Of a stretch of DNA of 64,000 nucleotides, positions 17,744 to 26,683 are shown in pieces (positions within the stretch are counted from its first letter, which is position 1; each line of letters begins with the position of its first letter). The DNA comes from Solirubrobacter pauli. Its GTDB lineage: Bacteria; Actinomycetota; Thermoleophilia; Solirubrobacterales; Solirubrobacteraceae. Where the stretch lies: the NCBI RefSeq assembly GCF_003633755.1, contig NZ_RBIL01000001.1, positions 2,279,426 through 2,343,425 on the forward strand, given 5' to 3'. Under the pieces are notes generated by a model that ran no database searches, was not told the DNA's origin, and saw only the letters and a list, made by a program, of their open reading frames with translations. Both the position numbers and the translations under genes were made by a program.

Positions 17744-19629
17744 CGGCCTTCGGACCTGATCCGCGGCTGCACGCCTCGGAGGATGTCGTAGATGTTCCGG
17801 GTCACCTGCGCCACGTTCGGATCGTCCAGCTTGGACGGCCATTCGGGAAGGCCGACGCGGATCACGGTGCCCTTGCCGAGCTGCACCGCCGACAGGGCCG
17901 GCCGGAGCTCGCGCGCGGGCTTGCCCGACTCGGCCGCCGCGGCTTCCTCCTCGGGCGTGAGCGGCTGCCCGACGCCCGACAGGAGCTTGCCCTTGCCGAT
18001 CGACGTGGCTTCTTCCAGGCGGGTGAAGTCCGGGAGGTCCAGCGCGCCCTCCATCAGGCCGTAGCTCGCGCTGGCGTCCGAGTACTCGCTCAGCGTCACC
18101 GGGCCGCTGGTCCTGCGCTCGCGCGCGACGCGCGTGCCGAACGGGTCGGCCGCGGCCGGCTGCGTCGGGCGCTCGAGCGTGCCCGAGTCGTCCGTGTTGA
18201 CCACGCGCAGGCGGACTCCGCGGCGCAGCGTGTCCGAGCCGAACACCGCGAGCTTGCCACCGTCCTCGACGTAGTCGCGCAGGCGGCGGCCGAGCGCGGT
18301 CGTCACCCACGTCATCGAGCCGGCGAGGATCACGCCCTCGCGGTCGGACGCGCGCGGGTTGCGCGTGAGGTCCAGGTCGATGTCACTCGTCAGGTCGTAC
18401 CGCAGCTTCCGGCGGTCCAGGAACACGAGCACCGGCGCGATGTCCTCGGCGAAGCCCGCCGGCAGGCCGTGATCGCCGGCGAACATCCGCGGCCAGCGCA
18501 CCTTGTCGCCGGTCAGCAGCGTGTTCGGGAGCCCGTCGAACGGCCGGTCGTCGACGCGGTCGCGGCCGATCCACGTCAGCGTCGGCATCACGACCAGCAC
18601 CTTCGCGCGCTCCTTGGCCTGCACGAGGAACGGCACGGTGGTCGACCAGCGCCCGGCGCGCAGCTCGAGCAGGTACACGCCCGAGTGGCTGTCCGGCGCC
18701 CGGAACACGAGCTTGGGGTCGGTCGCCGTGCCCCGCTTGACGATCCGGCGCTCACCCACGCGACGCACGCGCCAGCGGAACTCGGCCCCGCGCGCGTCGA
18801 CGAACACCTCGGTGCGCCCGCCCGCCGTCACCGGGCGCACGGGCGGCTCGGCGCTGATCCCGCGCACGGTCAGGCCGGGGCGGCCGGACACCGCGCCGGG
18901 CTCGAACTCCGAGGGCGAGACGCCGATGTTGCCGGCGGCGTCACGCACGCGGGCCTGGACGATGTAGGTGCCGGGCGGAAGCGGCTTGCCGGCCTCGTCG
19001 AGGCCGTCCCAGCGCTTGCGTGCGTACCGACCCTTGCGGTGCAGGGTCCGGACGAGCTTGGGCTCGCCGGCCAGGTCCGTCCGCAGGATCCGCAGCGTCG
19101 TCTCCGAGCGGGAGCGCCCGCGGATGTAGATGTCGATCGCGCGGTCGCCCTGCGAGACGATGTTCTGCAGCCGTGGATCGCGCTTCTGGCACGGATCGCC
19201 GAGGCACACCTGCGGGGTCGGCGCCTTCGTGTCCACGTTCATGGTCTTCTGCAGCACCGCCGAGCGTCCCTCGTCGCGGAGCGCGACGCGCAGGCGGTAG
19301 CGGCCGTCGGGCACGACGGCGCCGTCGTCGTCCTTGCCGTCCCAGACGAGCCGGAGCGGCCGGTACGGCGCCATCGGGACCGCCTCGCGCAGCCGGCGGA
19401 CGCGGTCACCGTCGATGTCGACGACGTCGACCGTGGCCACGTCCTCGACCTTGGTGGAGATCGAGAGGTTGCTGACGTCCTTGGAGCCGTCGCCGTTGGG
19501 TGAGAAGAACTGCGTGATCGCCCGGACGGTGATCACCGGCGGCTCGCTCTTGAGCCGCTGGGCCACGAAGAACGCCGCGAACGTCGCGCCCACCAGGATC
19601 ACGAACGTGATCCGGGCGACGAGCGTCAT
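17740..19629 (-). CDS. Large exported protein with FlgD-Ig-like repeats and DUF6605-like C-terminus
   Basis: The 629-residue product has an N-terminal signal anchor (LVARITFVILVGATFAAFFVA) followed by two or three Ig-like repeats of the FlgD C-terminal kind: FFSPNGDGSKDVSNLSIS, LRLVWDGKDDDGAVVPDG, then KRWDGLDEAGKPLPPGTYIVQARV. The C-terminal 300 residues (VLVVMPTLTWIGRDRVDD, ILAGSMTWVTTALGRRLRDYV) resemble the domain seen in N,N-dimethylformamidase large-subunit-like proteins. It probably acts at the cell surface with the polysaccharide enzymes encoded by the same operon, perhaps as an accessory to polymerisation or attachment. The molecular role is unknown. The gene is joined to the ligase gene by an ATGA overlap. 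Confidence 0.65.
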   Translation of the reverse strand: MTLVARITFVILVGATFAAFFVAQRLKSEPPVITVRAITQFFSPNGDGSKDVSNLSISTKVEDVATVDVVDIDGDRVRRLREAVPMAPYRPLRLVWDGKDDDGAVVPDGRYRLRVALRDEGRSAVLQKTMNVDTKAPTPQVCLGDPCQKRDPRLQNIVSQGDRAIDIYIRGRSRSETTLRILRTDLAGEPKLVRTLHRKGRYARKRWDGLDEAGKPLPPGTYIVQARVRDAAGNIGVSPSEFEPGAVSGRPGLTVRGISAEPPVRPVTAGGRTEVFVDARGAEFRWRVRRVGERRIVKRGTATDPKLVFRAPDSHSGVYLLELRAGRWSTTVPFLVQAKERAKVLVVMPTLTWIGRDRVDDRPFDGLPNTLLTGDKVRWPRMFAGDHGLPAGFAEDIAPVLVFLDRRKLRYDLTSDIDLDLTRNPRASDREGVILAGSMTWVTTALGRRLRDYVEDGGKLAVFGSDTLRRGVRLRVVNTDDSGTLERPTQPAAADPFGTRVARERRTSGPVTLSEYSDASASYGLMEGALDLPDFTRLEEATSIGKGKLLSGVGQPLTPEEEAAAAESGKPARELRPALSAVQLGKGTVIRVGLPEWPSKLDDPNVAQVTRNIYDILRGVQPRIRSEGR

Positions 19630-19645
19630 CGCGCCGGCCCGCGGC

Positions 19646-20752
19646 TCAGCCGGTGGACTTGTCTTGGCCAATGATCGCGACCACGTTCCACTCGCGGCCG
19701 TCCGCGACGGCGCTCGCCTGGCCCTGGATCTCCTCCGAGAGCTGCTCGACACGCTCGATCCCGAGCACGTCGGCGACCTGCTCGGCGGCGGCCTTGTCGC
19801 CGCGGGCGTACATCACGGTGGAAGTGGTGGTCTGACCGGCCTCGCCGAGCGTGGCGGGCTCGATGTTGCCGTCGGGGTAGCCGTCGGCGACGAGCTCGCG
19901 CTTGTACTTGGCGGCGAGCTGGCCGGTGGTGGTGGCGTTGAAGACGACGATCTGCGCGTCTTCCTTGGTCACGCCCGGCGCCGGCGTCGGCGTCGCGTCG
20001 GCCGCACCCTCGCCGTCGCCCTCCGGCGTCGGCGTGCTCGTGACGTTCGGCTGGCGCGCGTTCGGGTCGTCGTCGCCGCCCATCTGCATGAAGCCGTAGG
20101 CGACCGCGGCGATCACCAGCACCGCGAGGATCGCGCCGATGATGATCCCGCGCGCGCCGTTGTCACGGCGTGGTGGCGGAGCAGCGCCGCCACGACGGGG
20201 CGGCGGCTGCTGCGTGCGTCGCGGCGGGAGCGGCTCGACCCGGCGGGCCGCCGGCGTGGCCGGAGGCGGCGGCACGTGCCCGCCACCGCCGTTGGTGGAC
20301 GGCGTCGGCGCCGGGGGGACGTCCGCGACGGTCTGGGAGGCCGCGACGGCGCTGGCGGCCACGGCGGCCGGGGCCGCGTGGTGCTTGGGCTCGTGCGGCT
20401 CGTGCACGCCGGCGGCACGCGCGAACGCGAGCGCGGCGACCTCTTCCGGCTTGAGCTGGACCGTGCCGTTCGCGGGCGCGGCCGTGACGGGCTGCGCCTG
20501 CACGACGCGCTGCGGCTGCGCCGCGACGGGCTGCGCGGCCGGGGCGCGACGCACCTCCTGCGCGTAGCCGGCCTGCTCGAGCTCCGCGGCCCGCTCCGGG
20601 GCACGCCCCGCCCATTCACGCAGGCGCTTGACCTCGCGCGCCTGGGCGAAGTAGAGCAGCGTGAGCACAGCAAGGCCGAAGAAGGCGGCGATGCCGATGT
20701 AGGCACCGTACTTCTCGACCTGCTCCTGGAGCGAGAACGCGAGGAAGACCAT
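19646..20752 (-). CDS. LytR C-terminal domain membrane protein
   Basis: A 368-residue bitopic protein. It has two membrane helices, at residues about 15-32 (YIGIAAFFGLAVLTLLYFAQ) and about 205-225 (GIIIGAILAVLVIAAVAYGF), with a long Pro/Ala-rich linker between them. The C-terminal 90 residues form the LytR_C domain (AQIVVFNATTTGQLAAKYKREL, TSTVMYARGDKAAAEQVADVLG). LytR_C domains often accompany LCP phosphotransferases that attach polymers to peptidoglycan; this protein lacks the LCP domain itself. Its place in the O-antigen-like operon agrees with a role in glycopolymer attachment, which is inference. ATG 20752 starts just ahead of the first helix. Confidence 0.75.
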   Translation of the reverse strand: MVFLAFSLQEQVEKYGAYIGIAAFFGLAVLTLLYFAQAREVKRLREWAGRAPERAAELEQAGYAQEVRRAPAAQPVAAQPQRVVQAQPVTAAPANGTVQLKPEEVAALAFARAAGVHEPHEPKHHAAPAAVAASAVAASQTVADVPPAPTPSTNGGGGHVPPPPATPAARRVEPLPPRRTQQPPPRRGGAAPPPRRDNGARGIIIGAILAVLVIAAVAYGFMQMGGDDDPNARQPNVTSTPTPEGDGEGAADATPTPAPGVTKEDAQIVVFNATTTGQLAAKYKRELVADGYPDGNIEPATLGEAGQTTTSTVMYARGDKAAAEQVADVLGIERVEQLSEEIQGQASAVADGREWNVVAIIGQDKSTG

Positions 20753-20772
20753 GGGAGCCGGAGCCCAGAAGT

Positions 20773-22674
20773 CTAGGAGGCCGCGTCGCCGGACGGCTGT
20801 GCGGGCGTCGTCCGGCCGGTCGAGAGCTCCGCCACGGCGACCGCGAGAGCGGCCGCGTCGCCTTCCGCGACGAGCAGTCCGACCTTGTCGAACACGTACT
20901 CCACCCATGCGGGATCCACGGCCGGACGGGCGGCGCGGCGGATGCGCTCGGCCGGGGTCGGCTCAGGGGTCTCGTACGAGTTGAAGAGCTGCTCGTGCAA
21001 CTTCTCGCCCGGACGCCGGCCGATGATCTCGATGCCGATGTCCTCGCCGACCTTCAGGCCCGAGAACTCGATCATCTGCTTGGCCAGCTCCATGATCGCC
21101 ACCGGCTCGCCCATGTCCAGCGCGTAGACCTCGCCACCGCGGGCCAGCGAGCCGGAGCGGATGACGAGCTGGACGGCCTCCGGGATGGTCATGAAGAACC
21201 GGGTCATCTCCGGGTCGGTCACCGTCAGCGGACCGCCCGCCGCGATCTGGCGCCGGAAGATCGGCACGACCGAGCCGGAGGAGCCGAGCACGTTGCCGAA
21301 GCGCACCGCGCAGAAGCTCGTCTCCGGGAAGCGCGCGTTCGCGGCCTCCACGGCCCACTCGGCGAGCGCCTTGGACGCGCCCATGACGGTCGCCGGGGCG
21401 ACGGCCTTGTCGGTGGAGATGAGCACGAAGGTGTCGACGCCCGCGTCGCCCGCGACCGTCGTCAGCGCGCGGGTGGCCAGCGCGTTGTTGCGCACGGCCT
21501 CGATCGGGTTGGACTCCATCAGCCCCACGTGCTTGTACGCGGCGGCGTGGAAGACGACGTCGGGCCGGTGCTCGGCGAACACCTCGCGCATGCGCTCCTC
21601 GTCCTTGACGTCCGCGAGGACGGAGACGGTGGTGAGCACGTGCCGCTCGTCGACGAGCTCGCGCTCGATCTCGAACAGGTTCGCCTCGCTGTGGTCGACC
21701 AGCACGATCCGGCTCGGGTTCACACGGGCGATCTGGCGGCAGATCTCCGCGCCGATCGACCCGCCCGCGCCCGTGACGAGCACGCGCTGGTCACGCAGGT
21801 AGTTGCCGACCGCCTCGATCTCCATCCGCACCGGGTTGCGGCCGAGCACGTCCTCGACGCGCACCTCGCGCAGCTGGCGGGTGAGCCGGTTGCCGTTCTG
21901 CAGCAGCTCGAACACCGTGGGGACCGTCCGCACCGGCACGCCGCGCTCCCGGCACGCCCGGACGACGCGTCCGCGCAACTCGCCGGAAGCCGACGGGATG
22001 GCGATCATCACCTCGTCGGGCTCGACGTCCTCGAGCACCTCGTCGAGCTGGAAGGTGGTGCCGAAGACGTCCGGCCCCTTCTTGTTGTCGTCGACGAAGC
22101 CGACCGGGCGGTAGCCGAGGTCCGGGTTCTTGCGCAGCTCGCCGTCGAGGAGATGGCCGCCGCTGCCGGCGCCGATGATCAGGACCTTGCGGCCGTTGCG
22201 ACGCGTGCGCCAGCCGGAGATCCCGCGCATGAAGATCAGGTGGGCGACGAAGCGCGAGCCCGTGAGCAGCGCGCCCAGCAGCAGCCCGTACCCGAGCAGC
22301 ACGCCGGCCGGGATCGACAGCGGGCGCAGGCCGTCCGTGGAGACGACGAGCACGGGCTGGACGATCGCGACGTAGCCGACCAGCACGAGGACGGCGATGA
22401 CCGTGCCCTCGGCGATCTTCAGGTACTCGCGCTGCGACGAGTACCGCATCCAGTGCCGGTACATGCCGACGACCGCGAAGCAGACGATCGAGCCGACGAT
22501 CGCGAACGTGAGCGTCCGCCAGAACAAGCTGGAATACCGGGACGGCAGATCGCCGTCGAAGCGGAACCAGAAGGCAAGGTAGTAAGCCAGCGCGACCAGC
22601 CCTGCGTCCAAGGCCACCTGCGGAACAGCGTGGCGATGGATCGGAAAGGCCGCGCTACGGAGCCGGCGGCGCAT
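20773..22674 (-). CDS. Nucleotide-sugar 4,6-dehydratase, WbpM/CapD family
   Basis: A 633-residue membrane-bound enzyme. Four membrane helices cover residues 20-130, then a Rossmann-like domain starts at KVLIIGAGSGG. The catalytic SDR domain begins near residue 290 with VLVTGAGGSIGAEICRQI and contains LADVKD, HAAAYKHV, STDKAV and GASK, where methionine takes the place of the classical tyrosine (VMGASK), as in WbpM and FlaA1 relatives. The product is probably UDP-2-acetamido-2,6-dideoxy-4-ketohexose from UDP-GlcNAc, a precursor of N-acetylfucosamine or bacillosamine-type sugars in the polysaccharide. It is separate from the pseB-like gene at 38226. ATG 22674 precedes the first helix. Confidence 0.9.
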   Translation of the reverse strand: MRRRLRSAAFPIHRHAVPQVALDAGLVALAYYLAFWFRFDGDLPSRYSSLFWRTLTFAIVGSIVCFAVVGMYRHWMRYSSQREYLKIAEGTVIAVLVLVGYVAIVQPVLVVSTDGLRPLSIPAGVLLGYGLLLGALLTGSRFVAHLIFMRGISGWRTRRNGRKVLIIGAGSGGHLLDGELRKNPDLGYRPVGFVDDNKKGPDVFGTTFQLDEVLEDVEPDEVMIAIPSASGELRGRVVRACRERGVPVRTVPTVFELLQNGNRLTRQLREVRVEDVLGRNPVRMEIEAVGNYLRDQRVLVTGAGGSIGAEICRQIARVNPSRIVLVDHSEANLFEIERELVDERHVLTTVSVLADVKDEERMREVFAEHRPDVVFHAAAYKHVGLMESNPIEAVRNNALATRALTTVAGDAGVDTFVLISTDKAVAPATVMGASKALAEWAVEAANARFPETSFCAVRFGNVLGSSGSVVPIFRRQIAAGGPLTVTDPEMTRFFMTIPEAVQLVIRSGSLARGGEVYALDMGEPVAIMELAKQMIEFSGLKVGEDIGIEIIGRRPGEKLHEQLFNSYETPEPTPAERIRRAARPAVDPAWVEYVFDKVGLLVAEGDAAALAVAVAELSTGRTTPAQPSGDAAS

Positions 22675-22715
22675 CCCGAGCAGTGTATTGGGCGGCGCGG
22701 CGCGAAGACGCTGCG

Positions 22716-23711
22716 CTAACGCGCGCCAACAAACAGGTCCGTGAAGACCTTCGGGTCGCGCCGGACACGCTCCGGAGCGGTCGCCGGGTCGCGCTTGGCG
22801 AACACCACGTCCTCCGCGCGCTCGAGGTGCCGCAGGCGCCCGGTGGCGATCAGCGCCTCGTCGACGGCGCCGAGCGTGCCCTCGAACGTCGTCCACACGG
22901 GCGTGCCGAGCGCGACCGCCTCGCGGTTCATCGTCCCGCCCGCGGAGATCACCAGGTCGGCGTAGGCGATCAGCGACTGCGCGTCGATCGCGCGCTCGGG
23001 GACGATGAAGCCCCCCTCACGCGCCAGCTCGGCGCGCTGCTCCTCCGTCCGCGGCAGCACGACCACCTGCCCGCCCTTCAGCCGGTGCAGCACCTGCGTG
23101 AACACGGGCGCGTCGAAGCGGTGGTAGAGCGAGACCGCGGGCGGGGTGCGCACGACCGCGATCGGCAGCGCGGAGTCCAGCGAGAGCTCGGCGAGCACCG
23201 CCGGGTCCGGCTCGAAGTCGGCGAGGTAGTACTCCTCCTTCAGCCCCGCGTAGGCGCGGATCTTCTGCGGCGTCGCCCCGTACGGCTTCAAGCGCTCGAG
23301 CGGGATCACGTCCGGGACGACGATCCCCGACGCCAGCCGGCAGTTGATCGCGTGCTGCTGGCGGGCCCACTCGTAGTCGAACGCGGTCACCGACGGGATC
23401 CGCAGCAGCTTGGCCGCCACCGAGATGTCGTTGGACCCGTGACCGAGCGCCAGGTCGATCCTGCGCCCGCTCGCCCAGCGCGTGAGCGCGCCCGAGCGCG
23501 AGACCAGGCCGAGGCCCTTGGCCGCGAGCCGGCCGCCGCGGTGATGGCCGATCGCCGTGTGGTCGAGCCGGAAGCGCTCGAGCAGCCCGAGCGTCTGGGC
23601 GAAGTCCCGCGCGGTGATCAGCACCTCGTCGCCGCGGCGGCGGAGCTCCTCGATCACGGGCCGCATCACCAGCACGTGCGGGGAGTTCGTGAGGTCGATC
23701 CAGACGCGCAC
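22716..23711 (-). CDS. DUF354 protein (GT-B-like)
   Basis: The 331-residue product opens with VRVWIDLTNSPHVLVMRPVIEEL, the DUF354 signature, and continues with VLITARDFAQTLGLL, LALGHGSNDISVAAKLL and, in the C-lobe, SLIAYADLVISAGGTMNREAVALGTPVWTTFEG. The pattern is that of a GT-B enzyme such as UDP-sugar 2-epimerase or MurG-like transferases; DUF354 proteins are frequent in polysaccharide loci but lack a settled reaction. GTG 23711 is preferred over GTG 23720 because TACAGT ends exactly seven bases upstream. It is the first gene of the minus-strand operon running to 14757. Confidence 0.78.
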   Translation of the reverse strand: MRVWIDLTNSPHVLVMRPVIEELRRRGDEVLITARDFAQTLGLLERFRLDHTAIGHHRGGRLAAKGLGLVSRSGALTRWASGRRIDLALGHGSNDISVAAKLLRIPSVTAFDYEWARQQHAINCRLASGIVVPDVIPLERLKPYGATPQKIRAYAGLKEEYYLADFEPDPAVLAELSLDSALPIAVVRTPPAVSLYHRFDAPVFTQVLHRLKGGQVVVLPRTEEQRAELAREGGFIVPERAIDAQSLIAYADLVISAGGTMNREAVALGTPVWTTFEGTLGAVDEALIATGRLRHLERAEDVVFAKRDPATAPERVRRDPKVFTDLFVGAR

Positions 23712-23718
23712 GGCGTGC

Positions 23719-23724
23719 ACTGTA
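23719..23724 (-). promoter_or_regulatory. Leaderless promoter of the polysaccharide operon
   Basis: TACAGT on the minus strand, followed by exactly seven bases and GTG 23711. It matches the TAnnnT-N7-start pattern seen at 2571 and 24283 and decides the start of the DUF354 gene. Confidence 0.55.
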
Positions 23725-23820
23725 GTTGCGGCAAGTTCGCTTGCGGACGCGCCCAGGCTTGACGGCCGAGCCGCGCGCGCCATACGCTCTCGGGGCCGGC
23801 CCGCGCCGCACCGTCCAGCC

Positions 23821-24276
23821 ATGTTCACGTCTCAGTCCCTGCGAGCCGTACCCAAGCCCGGCTCCGTTGGCTTCAAGGAGCACCGGCTCGACGACGTCGT
23901 GCACCAGATCGACGTCGCGGGGGCGCTGGAGGACATCTCCGAGCTGAGCCGCCGGATCGAGGCCGCGCTCGCCGGGGGCGTGCGCTGGCTGATCCTCGAC
24001 CTGAGCGAGGCGGCCGTCGTGTCCGACCTCGTGCTCGAGGGCCTCGTCGACGCCGCGGGCGCGCTGCGCTCGCGCAAGGGCGAGTTGATCGTCGCGGGCG
24101 CCCAGCGGCACGTCGCGCAGCGCCTCGCCGCCTACGACGTCGCGCACCGCCCGGCGGTCGCCGCGAACGTCGACCAGGCCGTGATGATCCTCAAGATGCT
24201 GCGCCCCAAGACGGACATCCGCCGCGCCAAGCAGCGGATCACGTCTTTGCAACTCCCAAGGATCGAACCGCACTAG
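23821..24276 (+). CDS. STAS-domain protein
   Basis: A 151-residue protein with a STAS fold, as in anti-anti-sigma factors: DDVVHQIDVAGALEDISELSRRIEAAL, then WLILDLSEAAVVSDLVLEGLVDAA and GELIVAGAQRHVAQRL. In SpoIIAA-type proteins the conserved DS pair before helix 2 carries the phosphorylated serine. Here the order is S-D (VVSDL) and no serine occupies the usual site, so regulation by an anti-sigma kinase is doubtful. No kinase or sigma gene is adjacent. ATG 23821 is used. The next gene begins 19 bases later and has its own promoter. Confidence 0.65.
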   Translation: MFTSQSLRAVPKPGSVGFKEHRLDDVVHQIDVAGALEDISELSRRIEAALAGGVRWLILDLSEAAVVSDLVLEGLVDAAGALRSRKGELIVAGAQRHVAQRLAAYDVAHRPAVAANVDQAVMILKMLRPKTDIRRAKQRITSLQLPRIEPH

Positions 24277-24282
24277 CTGCTC

Positions 24283-24288
24283 TACCCT
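24283..24288 (+). promoter_or_regulatory. Leaderless promoter of the DedA-uppP-purM genes
   Basis: TACCCT, seven bases, GTG 24296. The spacing fits transcription starting on the first base of the start codon. Confidence 0.5.
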
Positions 24289-24295
24289 GCGGCGC

Positions 24296-24946
24296 GTGCT
24301 TCTCGCGTCCATAACCGATCCGATCGTCAATGTCGCCGTGGACGTCGTCCGCGAGATGGGGCTGGTCGGCGTGTTCCTGCTCATGCTGGGCGAGAGCGCG
24401 TGCCTGCCGATCCCGTCGGAGGCGACGATGCTGTTCGCCGGCTTCAACGTCGCCGAGGGTGAGTACTCGCTGCTCCTGGCGACGTTCGTGGGCGTCGCGG
24501 CGAACGTCGTCGGCTCGTGGATCGCGTACGCAGTCGGCTACTTCGGGCGCGTGGACCTGATCGAGAAGCACGGCCGCAAGGTCCTGATCAAGCAGCACCA
24601 CCTCGCGACCGCGGACCGCTGGTTCGAGCGCCACGGCGACGCGACCGTGTTCTTCTCGCGGATGCTGCCGATCGTGCGGACGTTCATCTCGCTGCCCGCC
24701 GGCGTGGCCAAGATGCCGTTCTGGCGCTTCACGCTGCTGACCACGCTCGGCTGCATCCCGTGGGTGTTCGCGCTCGTGTTCATCGGCCAGCAGGCCGGTG
24801 ACCGCTGGGAGTCCTGGAAGGACAGCCTGCACTACATCGACTACGCGGTGGTCGCGGTGATCATCGTCGGCGCCGCGTGGCTGTTCTTCCGGTGGCGGCG
24901 CGGGCGTGGGGACGCCGGGCCGGCCGCCGATGCGCCGTCCGCCTGA
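24296..24946 (+). CDS. DedA family membrane protein
   Basis: A 216-residue DedA/SNARE-associated membrane protein. It has the family's first helix and re-entrant loop GLVGVFLLMLGESACLPIPSEA, the arginine-containing motif FFSRMLPIVRTFISLPAGVAKM and C-terminal helices. DedA proteins support envelope homeostasis, and several bacterial members recycle undecaprenyl phosphate across the membrane. The gene sits directly before uppP (16-base overlap), so a shared role in undecaprenyl carrier recycling is a reasonable inference here. GTG 24296 follows a leaderless promoter. Confidence 0.88.
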   Translation: MLLASITDPIVNVAVDVVREMGLVGVFLLMLGESACLPIPSEATMLFAGFNVAEGEYSLLLATFVGVAANVVGSWIAYAVGYFGRVDLIEKHGRKVLIKQHHLATADRWFERHGDATVFFSRMLPIVRTFISLPAGVAKMPFWRFTLLTTLGCIPWVFALVFIGQQAGDRWESWKDSLHYIDYAVVAVIIVGAAWLFFRWRRGRGDAGPAADAPSA

Positions 24947-25661
24947 GCTCGCGCAGGTCGCGGCGCTCGGGCTGATCCAGGGCGCCGCCGAGCTGCTGCC
25001 GGTCTCGTCCTCCGCGCACGTCGCGGCGGTGCCGCGGCTGCTCGGGTGGGACGTGGCCACGTGGGACGCGGCGCGGCGCAAGGAGCTCGAGGTGGCGCTG
25101 CACGCCGGCGCGGCGCTCGCGCTCGCCCCGGAGTTGCTGCGTCTGCTGCCGGACGCGCGCACGCTCGCGCTGTCGCTGGCGCCGCCCGTGGTCGTCGGCG
25201 GGCTGTTCGAGCGGGCGATCGAGGAGCGCATGGGCGGCCTCGTGCCGGGGCTGCTGCTGGGGGCCGCCGCGCTGGCCCTCGCCGACTCGCGACCCGTGCG
25301 GGAGTCCCCGGGTGAGCCCGGGTGGTGGCTCGGGCTCGCGCAGGCCTTGGCGCTGATCCCGGGCGTGTCGCGGTCCGGCGCGACCCTGGCCGCGGCCCGC
25401 GCGCTCGGCTACTCGCGCGCCGAGGCGTCGCGGCTGTCGTTCGGGGTGGCCGGGCCCGTGCTCGTCGGCGCGACCGCGCTGAAGGCCTGGCGCGGACGCC
25501 GGACCGCCGATCCGCAGGTGCTGGCCGTCGGCGTGGCGGCGTCGTTCGCGGGAACGCGGATCGCGCTGGGGGCGTTCGGGCTCGAGCGTGGCCGGTTGTG
25601 GCCGTTCGCCCTCGAACGGACCGCGCTCGCGGCACTCGTGCGCTACGGTCGGCGATCGTGA
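24930..25661 (+). CDS. uppP: Undecaprenyl-diphosphatase
   Basis: UppP (BacA) removes a phosphate from undecaprenyl diphosphate to return the lipid carrier for peptidoglycan and polysaccharide synthesis. The 243-residue membrane protein has both family motifs: GLIQGAAELLPVSSSAHV near residue 15 and PGVSRSGATLAAARALGYSR near residue 150. It is slightly short compared with the usual 265-280 residues. ATG 24930 is chosen; GTG 24906 would add eight residues. The TGA stop overlaps the GTG of purM (GTGA), so purM translation is coupled to it, an unusual partner for a purine gene. Confidence 0.9.
   Translation: MRRPPELAQVAALGLIQGAAELLPVSSSAHVAAVPRLLGWDVATWDAARRKELEVALHAGAALALAPELLRLLPDARTLALSLAPPVVVGGLFERAIEERMGGLVPGLLLGAAALALADSRPVRESPGEPGWWLGLAQALALIPGVSRSGATLAAARALGYSRAEASRLSFGVAGPVLVGATALKAWRGRRTADPQVLAVGVAASFAGTRIALGAFGLERGRLWPFALERTALAALVRYGRRS
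25644..25649 (+). promoter_or_regulatory. Possible internal -10 element before purM
   Basis: TACGGT ends eight bases before GTG 25658, inside the end of uppP. It would allow leaderless purM transcription apart from the upstream genes. Confidence 0.35.
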
Positions 25662-26683
25662 GCACCGACGCGTACGCCCAGGCAGGAGTCGACCAACACG
25701 GAGCCGACCGCGCCGTCACGGCGTTGGTGTCCGTCCTCAAGACCATCGATCCGGGTCGGGCGTCACGCTCGCGCCTCGCCAGCGGCCACTACGCCGCCGT
25801 GCTGGAGGTGGCGCCGAACCTCGGCATCGCGGTCGGGACGGACGGCGTCGGCTCCAAGCTGATCCTGGCCGAGCAGACCGGGCGCTACGACACCGTCGGC
25901 ATCGACTGCGTGGCGATGAACGTCAACGACGTCGTCTGCGTGGGCGCGGAGCCGATCGCGCTGCTGGACTACCTCGCGGTCGAGCAGGCCGACCCGGCCG
26001 TGATGGAGCAGATCGGCGTCGGCCTCAAGCGCGGCGCCGAGCTCGCGGGCGTGGAGATCCCGGGCGGCGAGGTCGCGATCCTGCCCGAGCTGATCCGCGG
26101 CCATCCGTCACCGAACGGCTTCGACCTGACCGCCACGTGCTTCGGCACGGTCGCGCTGGACGCGATGGTCACGGGCGAGACGATCGCGTCGGGCGACGCG
26201 CTGATCGGCGTGCCGTCGAGCGGGCTGCACTCGAACTCGTACACGCTCGCGCGCAAGGTCGTCGAAGGGCTGCCGCTCGACCAGGCGTTCGAGGGCGGCA
26301 CGCTCGCGGACGCGCTGCTCGAGCCGACCGTGATCTACGTCCGCGCGGCGCTCGAGCTCGTGCGCAGCGACGTGGACGTCCGCGGCCTCGCCCACATCAC
26401 GGGTGGCGGGCTGCTGAACCTCAAGCGCCTCAACGAGCGCGTCGGCTTCGCGATCGAGGACCCGTTGCCGAACGCCCCGATCATCGCCTTCGTCATGGAG
26501 CGCGGCAAGATCTCCACGTCCGAGGCGTGGGAGGTCTTCAACATGGGCTGCGGCTTCGTCGCCGTCGTCCCCGCCGACCAGGCCGACGCCGCGACGGCGA
26601 TCCTCGCCCAGCACCACCCCGGCGCCCGCCGGATCGGCACGGTCACCGACCAGGCCGGCACCGTGACCGCACCCGGCTACTAG
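25658..26683 (+). CDS. purM: Phosphoribosylformylglycinamidine cyclo-ligase
   Basis: PurM (AIR synthetase) closes the imidazole ring in purine synthesis using ATP. The 341-residue product carries the family segments AQAGVDQHGADRAV, GVGSKLILAEQTGRYDTVGIDCVAMNVNDV, LDYLAVEQADP, GVPSSGLHSNSYTLARKVV, HITGGGLLNLKRL and FNMGCGFVAVV. The active-site and dimer residues of these motifs are intact. The GTG start overlaps the uppP stop. Its TAG stop shares the palindrome CTAG (26680-26683) with the stop of the convergent methyltransferase gene. No other purine gene lies in the window. Confidence 0.95.
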   Translation: MSTDAYAQAGVDQHGADRAVTALVSVLKTIDPGRASRSRLASGHYAAVLEVAPNLGIAVGTDGVGSKLILAEQTGRYDTVGIDCVAMNVNDVVCVGAEPIALLDYLAVEQADPAVMEQIGVGLKRGAELAGVEIPGGEVAILPELIRGHPSPNGFDLTATCFGTVALDAMVTGETIASGDALIGVPSSGLHSNSYTLARKVVEGLPLDQAFEGGTLADALLEPTVIYVRAALELVRSDVDVRGLAHITGGGLLNLKRLNERVGFAIEDPLPNAPIIAFVMERGKISTSEAWEVFNMGCGFVAVVPADQADAATAILAQHHPGARRIGTVTDQAGTVTAPGY

